Assembly (NCBI GenBank): GCA_964458615.1
Contig: CAYWJR010000037.1
Coordinates: 1 to 15,026 of the forward strand
DNA from: SHNJ01 sp964458615
Lineage (GTDB): Bacteria > Pseudomonadota > Alphaproteobacteria > SHNJ01
DNA: 15,026 bases
Reading direction: 5' to 3'
A model generated the notes under the pieces. The model was not told the DNA's origin, did not search any database, and saw only the letters and a list, made by a program, of their open reading frames with translations. Below are positions 7,812 through 13,458 of the stretch, piece after piece. How positions within the stretch are numbered: the stretch's first letter is position 1; each line of letters begins with the position of its first letter. Both the position numbers and the translations under genes were made by a program.

Positions 7812-8300
7812 ATGACAAAAAATATCTATATCGCCGGGGCGGCGCGCACGCCGATGGGCGGGCTGGATTATGAACGCGTTGTTTTGTCCGGCGGATCGCT
7901 TGGCATCATGCGCGCCTGCATGGATGTGGTTTTGCCATATATCGCGGAACGGCAGCAATTCGGCAAAAAAATCGGCGAATTTCAATTGATGCAAGGAAAA
8001 ATCGCCGACATGTACACCACCATGAATGCGTGCTGTTCGTATGTATATAATGTCGCCGCCGCTTGCGACCGCAAAGAAACCACGCGCAAAGACGCCGCCG
8101 GAGTCATATTGTACGCCGCGGAAAAAGCGACTTGGATGGCGGGCGAGGCGATTCAAACGCTTGGCGGCAATGGGTACATCAATGAATATCCAACCGGCCG
8201 TTTGTGGCGCGATGCGAAATTATATGAAATCGGCGCCGGTACATCGGAAATACGCCGCATGCTGATCGGGCGCGAGTTGTTTAACGAAATGGCGGCCTAA
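7812..8300 (+). pseudogene. Chimeric ORF: thiolase N-terminus fused in frame to isovaleryl-CoA dehydrogenase C-terminus
   Basis: The frame has 162 codons. Residues 1-16 (MTKNIYIAGAARTPMG) are the start of the thiolase with its own ribosome site (AAAGGA). From residue 17 the sequence is residues 245-390 of the isovaleryl-CoA dehydrogenase, joined at 7860/7861. The fusion keeps the C-terminal helical domain, including the catalytic Glu (residue 21 here), but lacks the N-terminal helical and beta domains that hold most of the FAD and acyl-CoA site. It also lacks all thiolase catalytic residues. It is a by-product of the tandem duplication and almost certainly inactive, although it has every signal needed for translation. 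Confidence 0.85.
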
Positions 8301-8319
8301 CCCGCCTATGGAGGGAAAG

Positions 8320-8865
8320 ATGTTAAAATTTTTTGGCTGTGTTTTGATAACGCTTTTGTTGGCGTCTTCGGCGTCGGCGGGAAACGCCCAACCGGTTTGG
8401 AGCGCGGATTATCCAACGCGCGCCGAAAAATCGCAAACGGCGCAAAGACAAAATAATATCCCTCCAGCTCCGGTACCCAGCATTGTCTACCGCAAGCCGC
8501 AATACAATCCCGCACCCGTGAAAAGATCCGCAATTTCCGGCGGCGCCGATGCCGCATGGGGCAGGCAATGGGGGCCAATTCAAGAATTGACCGGATTCAG
8601 TTCCGGCCAGGCCAAACAATTTATCGCAGGCGTCAAAGAAGGATATATCGCTGGCACCGCAAAAACTCTAAGCAGTGCGCAAGATTGGGCGTTGATATTG
8701 GGTCAAACCGGGCTTGTCGGCACGGTGACCGATTCCACGACCGACTGGTTCAATTACGTCGCAACCGATGTGCCGAACGCGGTCATGCGCCAACAGCCCG
8801 GCGCGATGGGCAGTAATAATTTGATGGGCGGTTTATCGGGTTTCGGCGCTTACCCAGGCGAGTAG
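8320..8865 (+). CDS. Secreted protein of unknown function, copy 2
   Basis: This is an exact copy of the gene at 7190-7735, including the GGAGGG ribosome site, the 20-residue signal peptide and the TAG stop. It follows the chimeric ORF by 19 bases, as copy 1 follows the intact dehydrogenase gene, and precedes the intact thiolase by 76 bases. It is the only complete gene whose dose is doubled by the duplication. Function unknown. Confidence 0.8.
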   Translation: MLKFFGCVLITLLLASSASAGNAQPVWSADYPTRAEKSQTAQRQNNIPPAPVPSIVYRKPQYNPAPVKRSAISGGADAAWGRQWGPIQELTGFSSGQAKQFIAGVKEGYIAGTAKTLSSAQDWALILGQTGLVGTVTDSTTDWFNYVATDVPNAVMRQQPGAMGSNNLMGGLSGFGAYPGE

Positions 8866-8890
8866 AATACAAATAATTTTTACGTTTCTG

Positions 8891-8910
8891 TGCGCGGCGT
8901 CCGCCGCGCA
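8891..8910 (+). other. GC-rich hairpin before the thiolase gene (copy 2)
   Basis: This is the same perfect 9-bp inverted repeat as at 7761-7780, here 31 bases before the true thiolase ATG. This is its original context, between the secreted-protein gene and the thiolase, where it could modulate read-through or protect the mRNA end. Confidence 0.5.
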
Positions 8911-8941
8911 TTTCCAACTGCTAAATTCCAAAGGATTGGTC

Positions 8942-10123
8942 ATGACAAAAAATATCTATATCGCCGGGGCGGCGCGCACGCCGATGGGCGCGTTTCAAGG
9001 CGAATTATCGGCGTTGACCGCGCCGCAATTGGGCAGTCATGCGATCCGCGCGGCATTGCAAAGATCAAATGTGAAATCGGACGCAATCGGCGAAGTTTTA
9101 ATGGGCTGCGTTTTGCCCGCAGGATTGGGCCAGGCGCCGGGGCGCCAGGCATCGATCGGCGCGGGGATTCCGCAATCGGTTGGATGCACGACCATAAACA
9201 AAGTATGCGGGTCTGGATTGAAATCGGTAATGTTGGGATACGATTCGATTCTGGCAGGACATAACGACGCGGTTATCGCAGGCGGCATGGAAAGCATGAG
9301 CAACGCGCCGTATTTATTGGAAAAAGCGCGCGGCGGTTACCGCATGGGGCACGGCAAAATCGCCGACAGCATGTTTTTAGACGGTCTTGAGGATGCGTAT
9401 GACCGCGGCCGTTTGATGGGCACCTATGCCGAAGACACGGCGCAACATTACCAATTCACGCGCCAGCAACAGGATGAATTCGCATTGCGGTCGTTGCACC
9501 GCGCCAAACAATCGATGGAAAAAGGATATTTTGCGCGCGAAATTTCAGCCATTGAAATCGACAATAAACGCGAAAAAATTTCGGTTTCGTCCGATGAATC
9601 CCCGCGCAATGCCAAACCGGACAAAATTCCCACATTGAAACCCGCGTTCCGCGATGGCGGAACCGTTACGGCGGCCAATTCCAGTTCGATTTCCGATGGC
9701 GCGGCCGCATTAGTGTTGATCGGCGAAAATCAATTGCAAAAAAGCGGCGCAAAACCCCTGGCGCGTATCGTCGCGCACGCAACCCACGCCCAAGATCCGG
9801 CATGGTTCACGACCGCGCCGGTATTCGCGATTAAAAAGTTGGCTGAAAAATCGGGTTGGAATTTAAAAGACGTGGATTTGTTCGAAATCAACGAAGCGTT
9901 TGCCGTTGTCACAATGGCCGCACAGCGTGAATTGAATTTGCCCGATGACAAAGTGAATGTGCGCGGCGGCGCGTGCGCGTTGGGTCATCCCATCGGCGCA
10001 TCCGGCGCGCGTGTTTTGGTGACGTTGATTCATGCGTTGCAGGATATGAATTTAAAACGCGGCATCGCCAGTTTGTGCATCGGCGGCGGCGAAGCCGTCG
10101 CGATAGCGGTCGAATCGATTTAG
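8942..10123 (+). CDS. Acetyl-CoA C-acetyltransferase (thiolase)
   Basis: This 393-residue thiolase condenses two acetyl-CoA to acetoacetyl-CoA or runs the reverse cleavage, in PHB synthesis, ketone-body use or the end of leucine and fatty-acid breakdown. The nucleophile is Cys89 in NKVCGSGLKS. NEAFAVV, His349 in ALGHPIGASGARVL and Cys379 in SLCIGGGEA complete the catalytic set, very close to the numbering of the Zoogloea PhaA enzyme. Length fits the PhaA/AtoB group. ATG at 8942 is chosen over an in-frame TTG at 8936 because AAGGA (8931-8935) would overlap the latter. It is in the same direction as the dehydrogenase and plausibly part of one catabolic operon. The first 49 bases belong to the duplicated unit. 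No clear terminator follows before the convergent gene 13 bases on. Stop is TAG. Confidence 0.94.
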   Translation: MTKNIYIAGAARTPMGAFQGELSALTAPQLGSHAIRAALQRSNVKSDAIGEVLMGCVLPAGLGQAPGRQASIGAGIPQSVGCTTINKVCGSGLKSVMLGYDSILAGHNDAVIAGGMESMSNAPYLLEKARGGYRMGHGKIADSMFLDGLEDAYDRGRLMGTYAEDTAQHYQFTRQQQDEFALRSLHRAKQSMEKGYFAREISAIEIDNKREKISVSSDESPRNAKPDKIPTLKPAFRDGGTVTAANSSSISDGAAALVLIGENQLQKSGAKPLARIVAHATHAQDPAWFTTAPVFAIKKLAEKSGWNLKDVDLFEINEAFAVVTMAAQRELNLPDDKVNVRGGACALGHPIGASGARVLVTLIHALQDMNLKRGIASLCIGGGEAVAIAVESI

Positions 10124-10136
10124 GCGCAGATTTTAT

Positions 10137-11864
10137 TTAATCGTCAGACCCGACCGTATTGGTCACATTGACAACGCATGTCCCGGTCGTTGGGGATACC
10201 GTTCCGCTTTTACCGTTAACCGTGCAATTTATCGTAGTTGGCGTGACGCCATCAACTCCTGGGCTTGGCGCTTCGACAGACATATTCGGCGCATCGACCG
10301 GATATTTGACCGTTCCGGGATTTACCGGAACGAATGATTTCGTGGCAGGATCCCAGTTCATCGCCCAATTGGTGTGATAATTGGTCAATGCGCGCACGGT
10401 TGTATGCAATCTGTTCGGATATGTTTGCGAGCAATCCACGGTCGTTCCGTCATATGTTACAACGGAATTGGCGACGCAGGCCGTTGTCGAACGGATTGGA
10501 TAAGTATAAGAATGGTCGCGTTGCGCCACTACCGTTGAACCCATGTAACAATAAAAACGATTCGTGTTGGGCGAATATCCAAACACTTGGTCGTTGGTTG
10601 GGTCGCCATCATGATCGTTGTCCAATCCGCATGACCTGTTCCACCGACCATATGTCGGATCGTTGGCGGCGATTCCTTCGCAAACGAAACTGGCGCTGTT
10701 TGGCAATGTCGCGTCCCAAACGATTTTTTTGCCTTCGGGACAAGGTGGTTGTCCGTATGTTGCCGAACTGCGCGAATTCAATATCGTCCACGCGCCGACG
10801 CATATCAAACTGCCGTCCCGCAACACAACGACTGCTTTGCTGCGCGGTCCTGGAAATAAAGGATGCGGATCATCATATCTTTGCGGACAGTCGAATTCCG
10901 CCAATCCGGGTATATTGCGGAAACTGCCATCCGGATTGATTGGCGATACGGCATCGAAAAATTCGTCTATGTCGTACATCGATACGATTTGGTTATTTAC
11001 GTTATCGTATGTTTGCGTGTTTACCTCGGCGCGGCGTACGGCGATGTCCGCGCAACCCACGCCGTTGGTTTCTGTACCCCTTAAATTGATTGCGTTCTGC
11101 GCGCCGCAATTGCTGCTATCGCCGCTGCCCGGCGTTGCGGCCATGCCGATCAGATTGCGTTGGCATTCGAATCGCGATGGAACGGTGGTGGATGTATCCT
11201 CGTCGATATGTTCCGGGATAAATATCATTTCTTCGCCCGCAGGACAGCTTGCGTTCTGTTCCAATTCCGCCGACCGTTCGGTTTGCGAACTGCGTATCAT
11301 CGCAACGGCGGCCGTGGCTGAAATATTGATATATTTGCTGGTGGTGTTTTCACCCACATCGCCGGACAATGCCTGATCGCAACGCAGCCTGGTTTCATCG
11401 CTTTCGTTGTTTTCGTTATAAATAACCGTCAATGCGATCGTGGTGTTATTGGCGTTTTGCACATAACCGCCCACCGCGCTGCCGCCGATATTATACGGGC
11501 AGTATCGGAATTTTGTTCGCATCTCCGTAGGCGCGATGTTCAAATAATTCGTTGGCAATCTGCCTCCGACGCTGTCGGAATTTAAATATCCCGACATTGG
11601 TGCGCCCGTTTCCGGATTCAGCGCGCCAAGCGGAACCGGAATATCGTTGCTGTTTATGGTGCTGCCGCGCGCGGCGCTGGACGCGATTACGCGTAACAAT
11701 TTTTCGTCGTTCATCACGTCGATATTGCGGCGGTTTTCCCGCAACGCGGATATATTGGGCGTGAAAATCGCCGCATTCGCCATCATGATCAGGACGATGA
11801 ACAACAAAAGCTGCGATACCATGCCGCTTTGTTTATTGCCGTTTTTGTTGCTGCGTTCCATCAT
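10137..11864 (-). CDS. Pilin-like surface protein with cysteine-pair repeats (protein C of operon)
   Basis: Last gene of the three-gene operon, starting 17 bases after the stop of B. An AGGA site precedes tandem ATG codons at 11862-11864 and 11859-11861; I use the first, giving 575 residues. Residues 1-14 are basic and end in KQSG, followed by a single hydrophobic helix (15-34) and a polar helical region, the layout of a prepilin, but without Glu at position 5 after the Gly. GGRLPTNYLNI (100-110) resembles GGRLPSGFSGI in B, and FRYCPYN (119-125) resembles FKFCSVN in A. Sixteen Cys follow as eight consecutive pairs: 122/162, 207/234, 253/271, 326/355, 375/395, 412/439, 463/478, 547/563. The 375 unit (CPEGKKIVWDATLPNSASFV then Cys) shows the shared hydrophobic-Trp-Asp centre. 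The C-terminal tail is Pro/Thr/Val-rich. The likely site is the cell surface or a pilus tip; no named family recognised. Stop is TAA. Confidence 0.75.
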   Translation of the reverse strand: MMERSNKNGNKQSGMVSQLLLFIVLIMMANAAIFTPNISALRENRRNIDVMNDEKLLRVIASSAARGSTINSNDIPVPLGALNPETGAPMSGYLNSDSVGGRLPTNYLNIAPTEMRTKFRYCPYNIGGSAVGGYVQNANNTTIALTVIYNENNESDETRLRCDQALSGDVGENTTSKYINISATAAVAMIRSSQTERSAELEQNASCPAGEEMIFIPEHIDEDTSTTVPSRFECQRNLIGMAATPGSGDSSNCGAQNAINLRGTETNGVGCADIAVRRAEVNTQTYDNVNNQIVSMYDIDEFFDAVSPINPDGSFRNIPGLAEFDCPQRYDDPHPLFPGPRSKAVVVLRDGSLICVGAWTILNSRSSATYGQPPCPEGKKIVWDATLPNSASFVCEGIAANDPTYGRWNRSCGLDNDHDGDPTNDQVFGYSPNTNRFYCYMGSTVVAQRDHSYTYPIRSTTACVANSVVTYDGTTVDCSQTYPNRLHTTVRALTNYHTNWAMNWDPATKSFVPVNPGTVKYPVDAPNMSVEAPSPGVDGVTPTTINCTVNGKSGTVSPTTGTCVVNVTNTVGSDD

Positions 11865-11881
11865 TTTTTCCTGCCAATACC

Positions 11882-13444
11882 CTAATCGACAATCGTGCAT
11901 GTGAATCGATTGACGCCAAGAATGTTTGCGTATGTCAACGCGCCTGCCTTGCCGGTGACGGCCGGACATGCGGCCGCAGGCATTGCGAACGAAAGCGCTT
12001 CCATAATTCCAACGCATTTGAAATAATTGCGGTCGTCGGCCAGAATTTGCATCACCGATCCGGCCGGACATGTTTCCGCCGTTGCGTGATGTACCGCGCG
12101 TGTTTCCGCAAGTCCGGCGGCCATGGTCGGATCGTTCGGCAAATAACAACCGAATCCGCCTAAATTGCCGATAAACGCCACTTCGAATCCGGAATCGCAA
12201 ACGGTTCTGCCGCCTGCCGGATCTTCGGGGCAATATGTTCTGTTATCGCTGTAATATGGCGTTACGCCGCCATTGCAAACCGCGCGCGCGCCCGCGGCGG
12301 CATGACGGCCGATGCTTTCGGCGTTGAACGGAATACAGGCGGTATATCGCGATAATGCCGTGCCCAGCCATCTTCCTGCTGGACAGCTGGCAACATAAGG
12401 CGTGCGGGCATTGCCGTTGCATATGATCTGGGTTCCGTTCCATATCATTGTTTCCGGGCCAGGCGTACACGCAGACGATGTGGCAACACCGGCGTCGATA
12501 ATTGAATTGATCGTGCCGTCATCGCCCATCACCAATCCATATTCCGATCTTGGCCGCGCGGCAGTGGTTGAAATACAGCGCATTTCCAATTGGCCGGTGG
12601 TTGAATTTTGTTCCATCGTCAATGCCTGGCCGGTCGCGCAGGCGGTCAAGTTATCGCCGGCATTTTCTTTTTTCAGCAAGAATTCAGGAATATTGCTGCG
12701 CACGCATTCCCATTTTTTTTCGTCGATGTTCCATTTCAAAGTCGTGTGATATTCCGCGTTCGTATCGGGATCGGTTTTTATGCCGCATGTCGGAATATTG
12801 CCCGCGTTTTCCAATAAATTCTTGTATGCTTCGGGATTCACGTCGCGCACGGTTTTAAACACGCCAACGTCGTCGCCGCTGGTAAGACCCATTTGAATAC
12901 GGGCAGGGTCAGTAGTGTCATAAAGCCCGTCTTTGCCAGGCAGAATCAATGCAAACGATATTGTATCCGGGTGCGGAATGCCGCCGCGGCCGGACAAATA
13001 ATATCCTGGCGGCGCCGTATCGGTGCTGCGCGGCATGTGGATATAGGAATAATAATGCGCGTCGCCCATCCGGGTGATGCCGGAAAATCCGGATGGCAAT
13101 CGCCCGCCATCTTCTTGCGATGGCGCTGGCGTTTCGCTGTCAAGCGGCGCGCCGCCCGGCGTCAACGACATTGGCGGGCCGACTTTTAACAAACCGTGGC
13201 GGCCATTGATCGGATCGGCGTTGGAATCGACCATCAAATTGGCCAGTTGTTGCAATTTGTTGCGCGCTTGGATGTTTTTCTGGCTTTCGATCAATTTATC
13301 GAAAATGCCGACGTAACTCCCGGCCAGGCTGATTGCGGCGAAACTAGCCAGAATGCCGAATAAAATCGGCGCGGCCAAAAATCCCCGTTGCGCCTTTAAT
13401 CTGGCGCTGTGCGGTTTGGATTTGAATAACTGGCGCAATTTCAT
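11882..13444 (-). CDS. Pilin-like surface protein with cysteine-pair repeats (protein B of operon)
   Basis: 520 residues, starting 14 bases after the stop of A at an ATG (13442-13444) with AAGG 8 bases upstream; a longer in-frame reading into A lacks a ribosome site. The basic leader (1-21) ends in KAQRG, followed by FLAAPILFGILASFAAISLA and a polar helix with KLQQLANL (64-71). Position 5 after the Gly is Pro, not the Glu of type IV pilins. GGRLPSGFSGI (113-123) and LILPGKDGLYDTTD (166-179) form the core; the latter resembles the G-x-D-G segment of GspG-type pseudopilins and IISGGEDGIVQTTD in A. Then come 16 Cys in eight pairs: 220/247, 269/290, 326/342, 354/370, 390/405, 416/433, 459/477, 493/516. 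A clear unit is CTPGPETMIWNGTQIIC (326-342). Probably an inner-membrane-anchored or pilus-assembled surface protein; function inferred from architecture only. Stop is TAG. Confidence 0.75.
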   Translation of the reverse strand: MKLRQLFKSKPHSARLKAQRGFLAAPILFGILASFAAISLAGSYVGIFDKLIESQKNIQARNKLQQLANLMVDSNADPINGRHGLLKVGPPMSLTPGGAPLDSETPAPSQEDGGRLPSGFSGITRMGDAHYYSYIHMPRSTDTAPPGYYLSGRGGIPHPDTISFALILPGKDGLYDTTDPARIQMGLTSGDDVGVFKTVRDVNPEAYKNLLENAGNIPTCGIKTDPDTNAEYHTTLKWNIDEKKWECVRSNIPEFLLKKENAGDNLTACATGQALTMEQNSTTGQLEMRCISTTAARPRSEYGLVMGDDGTINSIIDAGVATSSACTPGPETMIWNGTQIICNGNARTPYVASCPAGRWLGTALSRYTACIPFNAESIGRHAAAGARAVCNGGVTPYYSDNRTYCPEDPAGGRTVCDSGFEVAFIGNLGGFGCYLPNDPTMAAGLAETRAVHHATAETCPAGSVMQILADDRNYFKCVGIMEALSFAMPAAACPAVTGKAGALTYANILGVNRFTCTIVD

Positions 13445-13458
13445 TTTTACAACCTTGC

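Larger units (their letters stand above)
6731..7860 (+). repeat. Tandem duplication, first 1,130-bp unit
   Basis: The unit runs from codon 245 of the isovaleryl-CoA dehydrogenase gene through the secreted-protein gene to codon 17 of the thiolase reading frame and is followed directly by a second copy. I found no difference between the copies. The boundary may be shifted up to 3 bases left because GCG precedes the unit start at both ends; more widely GATGAGCG (6723-6730) and GATGGGCG (7853-7860) match in 7 of 8 bases. No terminal repeats or transposase are present. Confidence 0.95.
7861..8990 (+). repeat. Tandem duplication, second 1,130-bp unit
   Basis: This is the head-to-tail copy of 6731-7860. 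At its right end, after GATGGGCG, the sequence continues into the intact thiolase (CGTTTCAAGG from 8991), while at the internal junction the same GATGGGCG is joined to dehydrogenase sequence. That arrangement is what a simple tandem duplication gives. Perfect identity means a very recent event, a gene-conversion-maintained one, or an assembly error. Confidence 0.95.

Noticed and set aside
6731..8990. Insertion sequence or composite transposon
   Set aside because: The repeated unit has no transposase, no terminal inverted repeats and no target-site duplication; it contains only parts of neighbouring genes in tandem.
10618..11376. Open frame of 252 codons on the plus strand
   Set aside because: It is antisense to protein C, has no ribosome site or family likeness, and protein C shows clear homology to B and A.
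11865..12233. N-terminal extension of protein C into the gene for protein B
   Set aside because: It would overlap B by over 350 bases with Arg-rich out-of-frame sequence; the ATG at 11864 has a ribosome site and places the leader and membrane helix correctly.
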